From: Butyrivibrio sp. XPD2002
GTDB taxonomy: Bacteria; Bacillota; Clostridia; Lachnospirales; Lachnospiraceae
NCBI RefSeq assembly: GCF_000423945.1
Contig: NZ_AUIY01000020.1
Coordinates: 45,701 to 109,700 of the forward strand
DNA length: 64,000 nucleotides
Direction of reading: 5' to 3'
Made by a program: the position numbers and the translations under genes. This document shows positions 1-9,831 of this stretch, piece by piece; the stretch's first letter is position 1; every line of letters starts with the position of its first letter. The notes under the pieces were generated by a model, which worked only from the letters and a program-made list of their open reading frames with translations, was not told the DNA's origin and did not search any database.

Positions 1-1
1 T

Positions 2-325
2 GCATCAGGCGATTTCACGATTGATGAGGCAGCTAAGAAAAAGGCACAGGAAGAGATTTCAGAGGACGGCTACTGGGGCGTAAAGCAGACCTCACAGCGT
101 ATCCTTGATTTTGCCAATGCTTTAACAGGTGGAGATCCCGATCAGATTGAAAATATGCGTTCAGCATTTGAGAAGGGCTTCAAAGAAGCAACAAAGACCT
201 GGGGAAAGGAGCTTCCTGATATATCAAAGCAGACCTATGATGCAGTCATGAAGGGATTTGATGATATGGCAGCTAAGAACCAGCAGACACAGGCTCCTGT
301 AGAAACCGGTGAAATAGAGGCATGA
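2..325 (+). CDS. Conserved hypothetical protein, C-terminal fragment
   Basis: The reading frame is open from the first full codon of the window and stops at TGA 323-325, so the start lies upstream. The 107 visible residues are charged and helical, with a conserved-looking core: EDGYWGVKQTSQRILDFA, then LTGGDPDQIENMRSAF, then EKGFKEATKTWG. This pattern resembles the C-terminal part of DUF5610-type proteins that sit in flagellar or unassigned contexts, but the assignment is from memory and weak. No membrane segment is visible. A terminator-like hairpin follows directly. Function is not assigned. Confidence 0.7.
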   Translation, partial: ASGDFTIDEAAKKKAQEEISEDGYWGVKQTSQRILDFANALTGGDPDQIENMRSAFEKGFKEATKTWGKELPDISKQTYDAVMKGFDDMAAKNQQTQAPVETGEIEA

Positions 326-350
326 GTATAATTAAATATATGAAATATTA

Positions 351-385
351 AAGGACTGTGGGCAATGCTCACAGTCCTTATTTCA
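351..385. terminator. Hairpin terminator between convergent genes
   Basis: A 10-bp perfect stem, AAGGACTGTG at 351-360 pairing with 370-379, has a 9-nt loop. The T-tract on the plus strand is short. AT-rich sequence on both sides suits a bidirectional terminator between the converging genes ending at 325 and 401. Confidence 0.6.
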
Positions 386-400
386 TGTACTGATATAAAA

Positions 401-877
401 TTATTTAATCGGCTTAGCGCCTGCCTTCTCCTGAGCCTTAGCAACAAGGTCCTTCCAGAAGCCCTTCTTCTTTTTTTCAGGAGCTGCGTTACCGCCTCTG
501 ATTCCCTTTACTGAGATAACATAGATTCCGCTGACCTCAGCCTTAACTTCCTTTTTAACAGGAACAGAATCAAAAATCTTCTCATCACATACAAGGTTCA
601 TGATCTGAGGACCAACCTTAACCTTAAGGATCGGAAGCTTGGAACGTCTAAGAAGCTTGGGAGTATTCTCCAATACTGCAGAGGGAAGACCTGCTTCATT
701 GATCTTCATGCGTTTCTTGTCAATGATGAGCATTGATACACTCTGCTTCATGGACTCCATCTGAGCCTGCTGCTCTTCCTGACGCTTCTGAGCCCTTTTA
801 CCAAGAATTGTGAGCACTATAAGTGCGATTGTAAGTACAACAATAATTACTAAAAATACGATTAATACCGGATTCAA
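401..877 (-). CDS. Conserved membrane-anchored hypothetical protein
   Basis: About 158 residues. I place the start at a TTG (875-877), not the upstream ATG at 925, because a GGAGG lies 6 nt before the TTG and the protein then begins LNPVLIVFLVIIVV, a clean N-terminal membrane segment. A Gln/Glu/Lys-rich helical stretch follows (about residues 27-45), then a compact cytoplasmic domain containing SMLIIDKKRMKINEAGLP and a C-terminal KKKKGFWKDL segment. The block around DKKRMK...LPSAVLE looks strongly conserved in Lachnospiraceae relatives as I recall them, but I know no function. A role as a single-pass inner-membrane protein with a basic cytosolic domain is inferred from the layout. Confidence 0.75.
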   Translation of the reverse strand: MNPVLIVFLVIIVVLTIALIVLTILGKRAQKRQEEQQAQMESMKQSVSMLIIDKKRMKINEAGLPSAVLENTPKLLRRSKLPILKVKVGPQIMNLVCDEKIFDSVPVKKEVKAEVSGIYVISVKGIRGGNAAPEKKKKGFWKDLVAKAQEKAGAKPIK

Positions 878-1054
878 AACATTCCTCCAAACTAAAAAAA
901 TAACAATTAATTCCGATTTGCCCATCGCTGCGCAAAGACCATTTTAACATTGAATTAAGACGTAGGCAACAAAAATACTTTAATATAAGTATAAACTGTG
1001 CTAGTATTAAAAAAGTTTATTTTAATCTAAGAAAGCACTAAGGAGTAAATACTT

Positions 1055-2293
1055 ATGAGAAAATTTTTAGCGGCTGTTTCCGCTGTGGTAGTCGCAGCAG
1101 GAATGCTTGCCGGATGTTCCAAGGCAGCAGACAATAAGGACGCAGCATATCTTAAGGATCTTAATCTTGATGATTACGTTACACTTGGAGAATATAAGGG
1201 AGTTAATATAGAGGTTGCATCACCTGAAGTAAGTGATGAAGAGGTTGAACAGTACATGCAGTATATCAGCTCTTCAATGAAGGCAACTGTTGAGGTTACA
1301 GACAGAGCCGTACAGGAAGGCGACACAGTTAATATTGATTATTCAGGAAAAAGAGTTGACACCGGAGAAGTATTTCAGGGTGGTACAGCAGAAGGTTATG
1401 ACCTTACAATCGGTTCACATACATTTATCGATGGTTTTGAAGACGGTCTTATCGGCGCAGCTATAGGAGAGACAAGGGATCTTAATCTTACATTCCCCGA
1501 GAACTACAGCTCAACAGACCTTGCAGGTGTAGATGTAATTTTCACAGTAAAAGTTAATGGCATCAAAATCAAGCCCGACCTTGACGATGCATACGCAGCA
1601 TCACTTGGAATCGAGAATGTATCAACCATAGATGAGCTTAAGACATATCTTAAGGACAGACTTATGGAGGATAAGCAGGCTCAGTATAAGAACGAGATCA
1701 ATTCCAAGATCCTTGATGCAGTAACAGCTAATTGTTCATTTAATCAGCCGCCTCAGGCTACTCTTGATCGTTTCAAGGGCCTTTACACAGAGCAGGCTGA
1801 CCTTGTTGCTTCATATTATTCAGCAAATTACGGCACAAGCTACACAACAGATCAGGTTCTTTCAATGATGATGGCTCAGGAAGGTTTCTCCGGAGAGCAG
1901 ACAGATTATCTTGATAATAAGTCTGTAGAGCTTGCAGAGCAGTTCATTATGCTCGGTGCTATCGCTAAGCTTGAGGGAATTGATGTAACTGAAGACGAGC
2001 TTAATGAGAAGCTTGAGTCTGATATGTCAAATGCTAATGCAACAGCAGAAGAGGGTAAGTCAATTGCCAGCCTTGATGATTACAAGAAGACAGTAGATGT
2101 TGAGAATATCAAAGAGAATCTTCTTACAAATAAGGTTATCGAGTTCCTTGGTGAGAATGCAAACGTAACTGAGCCTGCTGAAGATGCTACAGAGGATGCA
2201 GAGGCAGCTGAGAGCACAGAGAATACAGAGACCGAGAGCACAGAAGAAACAGAAGAGGCAGAAAGCGCAGATTCAGCAGATACTGCTGAATAA
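1055..2293 (+). CDS. Trigger-factor-like FKBP peptidyl-prolyl isomerase lipoprotein
   Basis: The 412-residue protein starts with a lipoprotein signal peptide whose lipobox L-A-G-C puts the lipidated Cys at residue 21, so it should be tethered outside the membrane. Residues about 88-175 form an FKBP-type PPIase domain (EGDTVNIDYSGK, VDTGEVFQGG, FIDGFEDGLIGAAIGE). The following 180-350 region resembles the helical C-terminal domain of trigger factor; the ribosome-binding N-domain is replaced by the signal and a short linker. The last 45 residues are a Glu/Thr/Ala low-complexity tail. It would fold or hold exported proteins, a role like PrsA's. AAGGAG lies 9 nt before the ATG. asnS follows after 33 nt with no terminator, so the two are probably cotranscribed. 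Confidence 0.88.
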   Translation: MRKFLAAVSAVVVAAGMLAGCSKAADNKDAAYLKDLNLDDYVTLGEYKGVNIEVASPEVSDEEVEQYMQYISSSMKATVEVTDRAVQEGDTVNIDYSGKRVDTGEVFQGGTAEGYDLTIGSHTFIDGFEDGLIGAAIGETRDLNLTFPENYSSTDLAGVDVIFTVKVNGIKIKPDLDDAYAASLGIENVSTIDELKTYLKDRLMEDKQAQYKNEINSKILDAVTANCSFNQPPQATLDRFKGLYTEQADLVASYYSANYGTSYTTDQVLSMMMAQEGFSGEQTDYLDNKSVELAEQFIMLGAIAKLEGIDVTEDELNEKLESDMSNANATAEEGKSIASLDDYKKTVDVENIKENLLTNKVIEFLGENANVTEPAEDATEDAEAAESTENTETESTEETEEAESADSADTAE

Positions 2294-2326
2294 TCATATA
2301 AATGATTTATTGGATGGAGGCAAAAG

Positions 2327-3718
2327 ATGGAACTGACAGATATCAGAGAGCTTTTTCAGGCTCCCGAAAAATTCGCAGATAAAGAAGTTACAGCTGGAGG
2401 ATGGATCCGTAATATTCGTGATTCCAAGACTATCGGATTCGTTTCATTAAACGATGGTACATATTTCTCACCCCTTCAGGTGGTTTATTCTGATGAACTT
2501 GGCAATTTTGCAGAGGTAAGCAAGCTCAATGTAGGAGCAGCTATCATTGCTACAGGTAAGATTGTAATGACTCCTGATGCAAAGCAGCCCTTTGAGATGC
2601 AGGCAACAGGCATTGAGATTGAGGGACCTTCAACTCCTGATTATCCTATTCAGCCTAAGCGTCACACACTTGAGTATTTGAGAACACTTCCTCATCTTCG
2701 TGCAAGAACAAACACATTTGAGGCTGTTTTCAGAGTTCGTTCACTTGCAGCATATGCTATCCACTCATTCTTCCAGGAGAGAGGCTTCGTATATGTTCAC
2801 ACACCTCTTATCACAGGTAGTGACTGTGAGGGTGCAGGCGAGATGTTCCAGGTAACAACCCTGGATCTTAACAATGTTCCCAAGACAGAGGACGGAGAGG
2901 TTGATTATTCAAAGGACTTCTTCGGAAAGCCGGTTAACCTTACTGTTTCAGGACAGCTCAATGTTGAGACCTATGCATTCGCTTTCAAGAATGTTTACAC
3001 ATTTGGACCTACATTCCGTGCTGAGAATTCAAACACAACACGTCACGCAGCTGAGTTCTGGATGATCGAGCCTGAGATGTGCTTCGCAGATCTTAAGGAC
3101 GACTGTGACTGCGCAGAGGCGATGCTTAAGTATGTTATCAACTATGTACTTGAGAATGCACCTGCTGAGATGGAGTTCTTTAACACATTTGTAGATAAGG
3201 GACTTATCGACAGACTTAAGAATGTTGCAAACAGTGACTTTGGCAGAATTACATATACAGAGGCAGTTGAGATTCTTAAGAAGCACAATGACAAGTTTGA
3301 TTACAAGGTAGACTGGGGCTGCGACCTTCAGACTGAGCATGAGAGATACCTCACAGAGGAGATCTTCAAAAAGCCTGTATTCGTAACTGATTATCCGAAG
3401 GAAATCAAGGCCTTCTACATGAAGCTTAATGAGGACGGCAAGACTGTAGCAGCTGCTGACTGTCTTGTTCCCGGAATTGGTGAGATCGTTGGTGGAAGCC
3501 AGAGAGAGGATGATCTTGAGACTCTTGAGAAGAGAATGGATGAGCTTGGACTTAAGAAGGAAGATTATCAGTTCTATCTTGATCTTCGTCGTTATGGTTC
3601 AGTTCGCCACGCAGGCTTCGGTCTTGGATTTGAGCGCTGCGTAATGTACCTCACAGGTATGGGCAACATCCGTGACGTTGAGTCATTCCCTCGTACAGTT
3701 GGTAACTGCGAGCTATAA
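2327..3718 (+). CDS. asnS: Asparaginyl-tRNA synthetase
   Basis: Charges tRNA-Asn with asparagine in the cytosol. The 463-residue length is normal for bacterial AsnRS. An N-terminal OB-fold anticodon-binding domain covers about residues 10-115 ([19 protein letters not shown]). The class II catalytic core follows, with motif 2 around [16 protein letters not shown] and EFWMIEPE, and motif 3 in [15 protein letters not shown] followed by [11 protein letters not shown]. The asparagine-type motif endings separate it from AspRS. The start has a GGAGG about 9 nt upstream. No T-box leader is visible; it appears to be read from the promoter of the preceding lipoprotein gene. Confidence 0.97.
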   Translation: MELTDIRELFQAPEKFADKEVTAGGWIRNIRDSKTIGFVSLNDGTYFSPLQVVYSDELGNFAEVSKLNVGAAIIATGKIVMTPDAKQPFEMQATGIEIEGPSTPDYPIQPKRHTLEYLRTLPHLRARTNTFEAVFRVRSLAAYAIHSFFQERGFVYVHTPLITGSDCEGAGEMFQVTTLDLNNVPKTEDGEVDYSKDFFGKPVNLTVSGQLNVETYAFAFKNVYTFGPTFRAENSNTTRHAAEFWMIEPEMCFADLKDDCDCAEAMLKYVINYVLENAPAEMEFFNTFVDKGLIDRLKNVANSDFGRITYTEAVEILKKHNDKFDYKVDWGCDLQTEHERYLTEEIFKKPVFVTDYPKEIKAFYMKLNEDGKTVAAADCLVPGIGEIVGGSQREDDLETLEKRMDELGLKKEDYQFYLDLRRYGSVRHAGFGLGFERCVMYLTGMGNIRDVESFPRTVGNCEL

Positions 3719-3740
3719 TAGAGTATTTTGAATTATTTGG

Positions 3741-3790
3741 GCTGTTGTATATTTTCTTATCCAGAAAATGTACAGCAGCTTTATTTTTGT
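3741..3790 (+). terminator. Terminator after asnS
   Basis: An imperfect 16-bp stem (3741-3756 with 3764-3779, GCTGTTGTATATTTTC against GAAAATGTACAGCAGC) is followed by TTTATTTTTGTT, a typical intrinsic terminator. Confidence 0.85.
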
Positions 3791-3803
3791 TATGCCGAAT
3801 CAT

Positions 3804-3811
3804 GGTATAAT
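3804..3811 (+). promoter_or_regulatory. Extended -10 promoter element of the NlpC/P60 gene
   Basis: TGG-TATAAT (TATAAT at 3806-3811) is an extended -10 lying 45 nt before the start codon and just after the asnS terminator. No good -35 is visible, which is tolerated with an extended -10. Confidence 0.5.
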
Positions 3812-3855
3812 TAGAGTGTAAAAAAAGTTTTGTTTTATTTTCAAATGGGGATTCA

Positions 3856-5241
3856 ATGAAAAGATTTTCTAGAAACATTTTAAATAGAGGTATTTGCGGA
3901 GTGCTGGCAGTGGCAATGCTGACAGTTACGGGTGCTCCTGCGCTGGCTTCAACAAGAGAAGAGCTTAAAAAGCAGCAAAAAGAGCTTGAGAAGCAGCAGA
4001 AGGATCTCGAGAAACAGCAAAATGCCATTGAGTCACAAAAAAAGGAGAGCCAGAGCGGACTCAACAATGCCAATCAGAATATCAGTAATATTGAGGGTGA
4101 GCAGGCAGAGCTCCAGGAAGGTATTGATGCAGCTAATGAGGAGCTGGTAGGCCTTCTTACAAGTATAGATCTGATACAGGCAGATATTGATGATACTCAG
4201 GTCAGAATAGAGAAGACCCAGCAGGAGTATGATGAAGCCAAGCTTCAGGAGGAGACTCTCTATGATGCGATGAAGAAGAGAGTTAAGTTCATGTATGAAA
4301 AGGGAGAGGTTTCATACGCAGAACTGCTTCTTCGTGCTGAAGGTGTCGGCGATATGCTGAATAAGGCCGGATATGTTGAGGAGCTGTATGATTATGACAG
4401 AAAGAAGCTGTCTGATTTCATTGAGGCTAAGAACGCAGCAGAGCAGTACGGAATTGAGCTTGAGGAAGCTAAATCCGAGCTTGAGACCTCACAGTACGAG
4501 CTTAAGGAAGAGCAGGCTCATGTTGAGCAGGTAATTGATACCTATAAGAAGCAGTATGCTAACTTCGATGTACAGCTTGCTAAGGCAAGGCAGGATGCGG
4601 CAGTTTATTCAGCCCAGCTCCAGCAGCAGACAGCTCAGATACGTGATCTTCAGGCCAAGATCGATGCCAAGGAATCCGAGGTAAAAAAAGCAAAGAAGGC
4701 TGCTGATGAGGCCACTGCAAAGGAAGCGGCTGAAGCTAAAAAGAAGAAGGAAGAAGAGGAAGCTGCTAAGAAGGCAAAGGAGAAGGAGCAGCTTGCTTCA
4801 AATAATCAGAATACCGAGGATAATACGGATACGGCCAAGGTGCCTACTGAACCGGCATCCAGTCAGCCAAAGGCAGTTCCTGCAGCTACAGGATCAGCTA
4901 CCGGTCAGAACATCGCCAACTACGCATGTCAGTTTGTGGGTAATCCCTATGTGGCAGGAGGTACAAGCCTTACAAACGGTGCTGATTGTTCGGGATTTGT
5001 TTACGCGGTTTACAAGCAGTTTGGTATATCTGTGCCAAGATCATCATACTCACAGGCTACATACGGCAGAGAGGTTTCCTACCAGAATGCAAGCCCGGGT
5101 GATGTTATCTACTATGGAGGACATGTGGCGATTTACCTTGGTGGTGGCAGGATAGTGCATGCAAGTACCGCAAAGACAGGTATCAAATATGAAAATGCCA
5201 CATACAGAACAATACTTACAATTCGCAGATTTGTGGGATGA
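3856..5241 (+). CDS. Secreted NlpC/P60 peptidoglycan endopeptidase with coiled-coil domain
   Basis: Has a Sec signal peptide (about residues 1-31, ending GAPALA-S), a long coiled coil (about 33-260, Lys/Glu/Gln heptads), a charged Lys/Ala linker, a Pro/Ser spacer and a C-terminal NlpC/P60 domain (about 350-461). The catalytic Cys is C378 in NGADCSGFVYAVYK, the catalytic His is H423 in GGHVAIYLGGG, and a third polar residue is likely H435. The family cuts gamma-D-Glu-diamino acid bonds in cell-wall stem peptides. The architecture matches CwlO/PcsB-type division hydrolases, whose coiled coil is controlled by FtsEX. A new terminator and promoter separate it from asnS. dgt follows after 10 nt with its ribosome-binding site overlapping this stop codon. 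Confidence 0.92.
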   Translation: MKRFSRNILNRGICGVLAVAMLTVTGAPALASTREELKKQQKELEKQQKDLEKQQNAIESQKKESQSGLNNANQNISNIEGEQAELQEGIDAANEELVGLLTSIDLIQADIDDTQVRIEKTQQEYDEAKLQEETLYDAMKKRVKFMYEKGEVSYAELLLRAEGVGDMLNKAGYVEELYDYDRKKLSDFIEAKNAAEQYGIELEEAKSELETSQYELKEEQAHVEQVIDTYKKQYANFDVQLAKARQDAAVYSAQLQQQTAQIRDLQAKIDAKESEVKKAKKAADEATAKEAAEAKKKKEEEEAAKKAKEKEQLASNNQNTEDNTDTAKVPTEPASSQPKAVPAATGSATGQNIANYACQFVGNPYVAGGTSLTNGADCSGFVYAVYKQFGISVPRSSYSQATYGREVSYQNASPGDVIYYGGHVAIYLGGGRIVHASTAKTGIKYENATYRTILTIRRFVG

Positions 5242-5251
5242 GGACTAATAA

Positions 5252-6679
5252 TTGGAATGGAATAGACTACTGTGCGGAGATCGAATCCGCCCTATAAAAA
5301 AACGTGAGGGCTCTCAGGATCTCCGCAGTGAATTTGAAAAGGACTATCATAGAATAATCGGAAGTGCTTCCTTTAGAAGACTTCAGGATAAAACACAGGT
5401 ATTTCCACTGGATCAGTCTGACTTTGTAAGGACAAGACTGACACATTCTCTGGAGGTTTCCTCCTTTTGTAAATCACTTGGACAAAACATAGCCAGGAAA
5501 ATAGTTACTGATATTAAGGATGAGTCATTTGATCCGACATATCAGCAGGATGTCTGCGACATTTTACAGTGTGCAGGCCTTCTTCATGATATCGGTAATC
5601 CTCCCTTCGGACATTTTGGAGAGACAGCTATAAGAGAGTGGTTTAAGGAGCATCTTCCGGAACTTGAGTATGAGTCTGAAAATGGAGAAAAAAGAAAACT
5701 GACGGATATTTTAAATCCGCAGATGCAAAATGATTTTTATCATTTCGAAGGTAATACCCAGGCTCTTAGAGTTGTCACAAAGCTCCACTATCTTGTGGAT
5801 GAGCATGGAATGAACCTTACCAAGGCTCTTCTTGCTACGATTATCAAGTATCCTGTTTCTTCATTGGATGTGGATAAGAACAGCCCTGATATATGCTGTC
5901 ACAAGATGGGATATTATTATGCGGACCGCGAGCTTTTCAGAGATATCGAGGACTCCTGCGGGCTTAACGGTAGACGCCATCCTCTGACATACATTCTGGA
6001 GGCTGCAGATGATATAGCCTACAGGACAGCTGATATAGAGGATTCTTATAAAAAGGGACGTATCAGCTTCGATATGCTTGTAAGAGAGCTTGAGCTAAGA
6101 CGCCATGAGGATCAGTCGGATCCGGAGTACAGGTCTCTTATTGAAAGCTTAAAGTACAGATATGGCAAGGGTATTGAGCATGGGGTAAGTGATCCCGGTG
6201 AATATGCGGTCCAAAACTGGATAGTGGCGGTTCAGGGCAAGCTTATTTACCTTGCAACGGAAAGCTTTGTAAATCATTATAATGAGATAATGGATGGCTC
6301 CTTTGGTCAGGAGCTTCTGGAAGGAACAGAAGGAAAGCATATAGTTGATGCGCTTGGAGAAATTGCGATTAAATACACCTTTACTTCAGAGCCTATTGTG
6401 AAGATAGAGGTCAGCGCAGACAGGATACTTACATACCTTCTGGACAGACTGGTACCTGCTGCAGTTTATTATGATACAGACATTAAGCTTCGTCCCATAG
6501 ATTCAAGGATGATTTCTTTTGTATCTGAGAACTATAAGAAGATTTACCATATTTATTCACAGGAAAAAAGCGAAGAGGAGAAGCTTTACCTCAGGCTCCT
6601 TCTTGTTACGGATTATGTCTGCGGCATGACTGACAGCTATGCCAAGAGGCTGTATCAGGAACTCAACGGTTTGGTTTAA
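5252..6679 (+). CDS. dgt: Deoxyguanosinetriphosphate triphosphohydrolase-like protein
   Basis: Hydrolyses dNTPs (typically dGTP) to the nucleoside and tripolyphosphate. The 475-residue protein has the HD-superfamily signature: the first His in RTRLTHSLEVS, the HD pair in LLHDIGNPPFGHFGE, and the distal Asp in EAADDIAYRTADIED. The N-terminal SASFRRLQDKTQVF segment is also typical. The start is a TTG; GAGG at 5240-5243 sits 8 nt upstream and overlaps the TGA of the preceding gene, so translation may be coupled. Nothing in the sequence suggests truncation. Substrate range cannot be told from motifs. Confidence 0.93.
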   Translation: MEWNRLLCGDRIRPIKKREGSQDLRSEFEKDYHRIIGSASFRRLQDKTQVFPLDQSDFVRTRLTHSLEVSSFCKSLGQNIARKIVTDIKDESFDPTYQQDVCDILQCAGLLHDIGNPPFGHFGETAIREWFKEHLPELEYESENGEKRKLTDILNPQMQNDFYHFEGNTQALRVVTKLHYLVDEHGMNLTKALLATIIKYPVSSLDVDKNSPDICCHKMGYYYADRELFRDIEDSCGLNGRRHPLTYILEAADDIAYRTADIEDSYKKGRISFDMLVRELELRRHEDQSDPEYRSLIESLKYRYGKGIEHGVSDPGEYAVQNWIVAVQGKLIYLATESFVNHYNEIMDGSFGQELLEGTEGKHIVDALGEIAIKYTFTSEPIVKIEVSADRILTYLLDRLVPAAVYYDTDIKLRPIDSRMISFVSENYKKIYHIYSQEKSEEEKLYLRLLLVTDYVCGMTDSYAKRLYQELNGLV

Positions 6680-6703
6680 CTGTTTTAAATTGAGAGTTTT
6701 GGC

Positions 6704-6732
6704 TTGCAATTTTGTTATCTAACATTTATGTT
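6704..6732 (+). promoter_or_regulatory. Candidate guaA promoter
   Basis: TTGCAA at 6704-6709 and TATGTT at 6727-6732 are separated by exactly 17 nt, about 95 nt before the guaA ATG. I see no purine riboswitch or PurR-box-like repeat in the short leader. Confidence 0.4.
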
Positions 6733-6826
6733 ATTTTAAGTGGTAGGATGAATGACGCTTTTTGAACAATGTGTTCAGCATAAGAGTGTGATTCATCAGA
6801 GACAAAAAGATAAGAAAGAGGACAAT

Positions 6827-8398
6827 ATGGCGAGAGAAATGGTTGTAGTTCTGGACTTTGGCGGGCAGTATAAGCAGCTGATCGCAAGAAGAGTCCGCGA
6901 GTGCAATGTATATTGTGAGATTCACCCTTACAATATAGGACTTGATAAGCTTCGTGAGATGAATCCCAAGGGAATCATTCTGACGGGTGGACCTAACAGT
7001 GTTTACGGTGAGAATGCCGTTTTGTGTGAAAAAGAGCTCTACGAGCTTGGCGTTCCTGTAATGGGAATTTGCTACGGCGCACAGCTTACTGCATTCTTAA
7101 ATGGCGGAGAAGTAAAAACGGCTCCTGTCAGCGAATATGGTAAGACAGAGACAAATCTTGATACTTCTTCAGAGCTTTTTGCAGATTGTAAGTCCGTTGT
7201 TACAACATGGATGAGCCATACTGACTATATAGCTAAGGCGCCGGAAGGCTTTAAGATTACGGCGACCACTTCTAACTGCCCTGTGGCAGCTATGGAGAAT
7301 GCTGACAGAAAGATTTATGCAGTTCAGTTCCATCCTGAGGTTATGCACACCGAGTGCGGAACACAGATGCTTAAGAACTTTGTAATGAATGTTTGCGGAT
7401 GCGCTGGCGACTGGAAGATGGCTGACTTTGTTGAGAGAAGCATCGCAGAGATCAGAGAGAAGGTTGGAAACGGCCGTGCACTCTGTGCTCTTTCAGGCGG
7501 TGTTGATTCATCCGTTGCAGCCGTACTTATGAGTAAGGCTATCGGTAAGCAGCTTACATGCGTATTTGTAGATCACGGTCTTCTTCGTAAGAATGAAGGC
7601 GATGAGGTCGAGGCAGTATTTGGACCCAACGGTGCATACGACCTTAACTTTATAAGAGTTAATGCTCAGGACAGATTCTATGAGGCACTTAAGGGTGTTG
7701 AGGAGCCTGAGAAAAAGAGAAAGATCATCGGTGAGATGTTCATCCGTGTATTCGAGGAAGAGGCTAAGAAGATCGGAGCCGTTGATTTCCTTGTACAGGG
7801 AACTATTTATCCTGATGTTGTTGAGAGCGGAATCGGTGAAAGTGCCGTGATCAAGTCTCACCACAACGTAGGAGGACTTCCCGACTATGTTGATTTTAAA
7901 GAGATTATTGAGCCTCTCCGCATGCTCTTTAAGGATGAAGTAAGAGCATCAGGACTTGAGCTTGGTATTCCGGAGCACCTTGTATTCAGACAGCCTTTCC
8001 CTGGCCCTGGCCTTGGAATCCGTATCATCGGTGAGGTTACAGCTGAGAAGGTTAGAATCGTTCAGGATGCTGACGCAATCTACCGCGAGGAGATCGGTAA
8101 GGCAGCAGCCGCTTACAAGGATGAGCACGGTGTTAATCCTGAATGGCTTCCTGCGCAGTATTTCGCAGCGCTGACAAATATGCGTTCCGTTGGTGTTATG
8201 GGTGACTTTAGAACCTATGACTACGCAGTAGCACTCCGCGCAGTTAATACTTCAGACTTCATGACAGCTGACGCAACCAATATTCCCTGGGATATCCTGC
8301 AGACAGTAATGAACAGGATCATCAACGAGGTTAAGGGCGTCAACAGAGTAATGTATGACCTGACCAGTAAACCGCCGGGAACAATTGAGCTGGAGTAA
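6827..8398 (+). CDS. guaA: GMP synthase (glutamine-hydrolysing)
   Basis: Converts XMP to GMP using glutamine and ATP in the last step of de novo guanine nucleotide synthesis. The frame is open from 6752, but the ATG at 6827 ([14 protein letters not shown]) has an AGAGG upstream and matches the family N-terminus, giving 523 residues. The class I glutamine amidotransferase domain shows the Cys nucleophile in MGICYGAQ and the His in VQFHPEV. The ATP-pyrophosphatase domain has the P-loop [11 protein letters not shown]. The C-terminal dimerisation domain has [10 protein letters not shown] and ends [10 protein letters not shown]. It is followed by a strong terminator that marks the edge of the accessory island. 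Confidence 0.97.
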   Translation: MAREMVVVLDFGGQYKQLIARRVRECNVYCEIHPYNIGLDKLREMNPKGIILTGGPNSVYGENAVLCEKELYELGVPVMGICYGAQLTAFLNGGEVKTAPVSEYGKTETNLDTSSELFADCKSVVTTWMSHTDYIAKAPEGFKITATTSNCPVAAMENADRKIYAVQFHPEVMHTECGTQMLKNFVMNVCGCAGDWKMADFVERSIAEIREKVGNGRALCALSGGVDSSVAAVLMSKAIGKQLTCVFVDHGLLRKNEGDEVEAVFGPNGAYDLNFIRVNAQDRFYEALKGVEEPEKKRKIIGEMFIRVFEEEAKKIGAVDFLVQGTIYPDVVESGIGESAVIKSHHNVGGLPDYVDFKEIIEPLRMLFKDEVRASGLELGIPEHLVFRQPFPGPGLGIRIIGEVTAEKVRIVQDADAIYREEIGKAAAAYKDEHGVNPEWLPAQYFAALTNMRSVGVMGDFRTYDYAVALRAVNTSDFMTADATNIPWDILQTVMNRIINEVKGVNRVMYDLTSKPPGTIELE

Positions 8399-8403
8399 AA
8401 AGC

Positions 8404-8451
8404 CAAAACCCGCAAACCTAGTATTTTCAAGGTTTCGCGGGTTTTGTTTTT
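8404..8451 (+). terminator. Terminator after guaA
   Basis: AAAACCCGC(g)AAACCT-type stem: 8405-8419 pairs with 8430-8445 with one bulged C, followed by GTTTTT. Confidence 0.88.
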
Positions 8452-8538
8452 ACGATATTGTTCAGACTTAGATTTACATTATTCCGATAAAAGAATATAA
8501 TTGTTATATGTTATTGTACGTATATGAAAGGCCAAGAT

Positions 8539-9615
8539 ATGGAAGAAAAACAATATGTTGTTCCTAAACCAGTAATAAACAAAAAGGAAGAAGAGTCCCT
8601 TACTGCATTAACCGAGAGATATGAAAAAATGAATAAGCCAGGAAAATTATCCAAGGCCGGAAAGAAGATTGCTGAAGTTATTCCTAAATCGGTAAAAGAG
8701 GCGGGAAAAGCAGTAAAGGAAACAATTACCGAGGCTGAATTATTTGTGCAATGTATGAAAGTTGTAGCTGAGGGATTCAGTATCCTTGAGAAACAAGCTG
8801 CAAAGATGACAATAAGCGAGGATGCTATTGTTCAGAAAGTAGATGCTACAACTAAAAAGAATGAGATAACTTGCTTAGAAGAGATATGCCTTGCGAGAGG
8901 TTATAATATTTCAAAAATTGTTGCTAAGTATAAAACAAAAGATTTGGGATTAGCTCTGGTTGAAGGTGGAACTACAGGAGCATTTGGTTTTGCTGGACTG
9001 CCATTCAATCTTGTTTTGAGTACATTTATATATTATAGAGCGGTACAGTCTATTGCTATGTTTTACGGATATGATGTAAAGAATGATTCAGCAGAGCTAA
9101 TGATTGCAGGCGATGTCTTTATGAATGTACTAAGTCCAAAGTGCAAAGGATCAAATGAAGTTAGTAGCATAATTGGGAAAATTATGGTGATGACCGAAAC
9201 AACTGCAATAAAACAGACAGCTAAGAAAACATGGTCTGATATGGCTGCAAGGGGTGGCGTAGGACTGTTGCTAACACAGATGCGTGCACTAGCTAATAAA
9301 TCAGCTCAAAAGGCTCTTGAGAAAGCAGGACAAAAAGGATTAGAAGAAAGTGTATTTAAAGGAGTCTTTGAGCAAATAGGAAAGAACTTAACTAAAAAAG
9401 CTATAGGGAAAGCAGTTCCAGTTGTTGGCGCAGTGATAGGCGGGCTTTTTGATACTGCGCAGATGAATACTGTAATAGATTATGCGGATATTTTTTACAA
9501 TAAGAGGTATTTATTAGAAAAAGATGTTAGAATTCATAAGCTTATTGAAGGTGACAGTGATGAAATAATAGATATTTCACCAGAGGATATTGCTGAAGTG
9601 AATTTGGAACAATAA
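8539..9615 (+). CDS. EcsC-family protein
   Basis: I choose the ATG at 8539 over the one at 8524 because AAAGG lies 7 nt before it, giving 358 residues. The N-terminal third is charged and helical (Lys/Glu). The centre carries the EcsC-family hydrophobic core, GGTTGAFGFAGLPFNLVL then FIYYRAVQSIAMFYGYD, and near the C-terminus AVPVVGAVIGGLFDTAQM followed by DIFYNKRYLLEKD. The family is named after Bacillus EcsC, but its biochemical role is not settled. Codon use is AT-richer than in guaA. It is the first gene of a same-strand group with an HTH gene, a DUF4145 fragment and a SIR2 gene, so an accessory or defence role is possible but inferred from context only. Confidence 0.8.
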   Translation: MEEKQYVVPKPVINKKEEESLTALTERYEKMNKPGKLSKAGKKIAEVIPKSVKEAGKAVKETITEAELFVQCMKVVAEGFSILEKQAAKMTISEDAIVQKVDATTKKNEITCLEEICLARGYNISKIVAKYKTKDLGLALVEGGTTGAFGFAGLPFNLVLSTFIYYRAVQSIAMFYGYDVKNDSAELMIAGDVFMNVLSPKCKGSNEVSSIIGKIMVMTETTAIKQTAKKTWSDMAARGGVGLLLTQMRALANKSAQKALEKAGQKGLEESVFKGVFEQIGKNLTKKAIGKAVPVVGAVIGGLFDTAQMNTVIDYADIFYNKRYLLEKDVRIHKLIEGDSDEIIDISPEDIAEVNLEQ

Positions 9616-9637
9616 TTGCTGATGATTGAGGTATTGT

Positions 9638-9814
9638 ATGGAGTATTTTACAACTGTAGAAATGTCAGAAAAATGGAATATTACATCTCGACGGATCGGT
9701 GTTCTATGTGCGGAGGGGCGTATTGCGGGGGCAATAAAAAAAGGAAAGACATGGTTAATTCCTTCGGACACTAAAAAACCTGCAGATGCGAGATTTAAGA
9801 AGAATACAAAATAG
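9638..9814 (+). CDS. Small helix-turn-helix DNA-binding protein
   Basis: 58 residues starting MEYFTTVEMSEKWNITSRR; the ATG at 9638 has GAGG 7 nt upstream, better than the in-frame ATG at 9626. The layout (one HTH, then VLCAEGRIAGAIKKGKTWLI and PSDTKKPADAR) is the MerR/excisionase-like fold of a common family of 55-65-residue proteins found beside mobile and toxin-like genes such as Fic. It starts 22 nt after the EcsC gene and ends 17 nt before the next start, so it is in an operon and probably regulates it. Confidence 0.8.
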   Translation: MEYFTTVEMSEKWNITSRRIGVLCAEGRIAGAIKKGKTWLIPSDTKKPADARFKKNTK

Positions 9815-9831
9815 ATTGGAGGGTGCCATCT

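Noticed and set aside
3029..3340. Minus-strand ORF inside asnS and similar long antisense frames inside ftsH, uvrC, hprK, ROK and pflB
   Set aside because: They are shadows of codon bias in real genes, with no ribosome-binding sites or recognisable motifs.
6752..6826. Upstream extension of guaA by 25 codons
   Set aside because: No ribosome-binding site at the first ATG, and the family N-terminus matches the internal ATG at 6827.
6680..6826. Purine riboswitch before guaA
   Set aside because: The leader is too short and lacks the conserved junction sequences.
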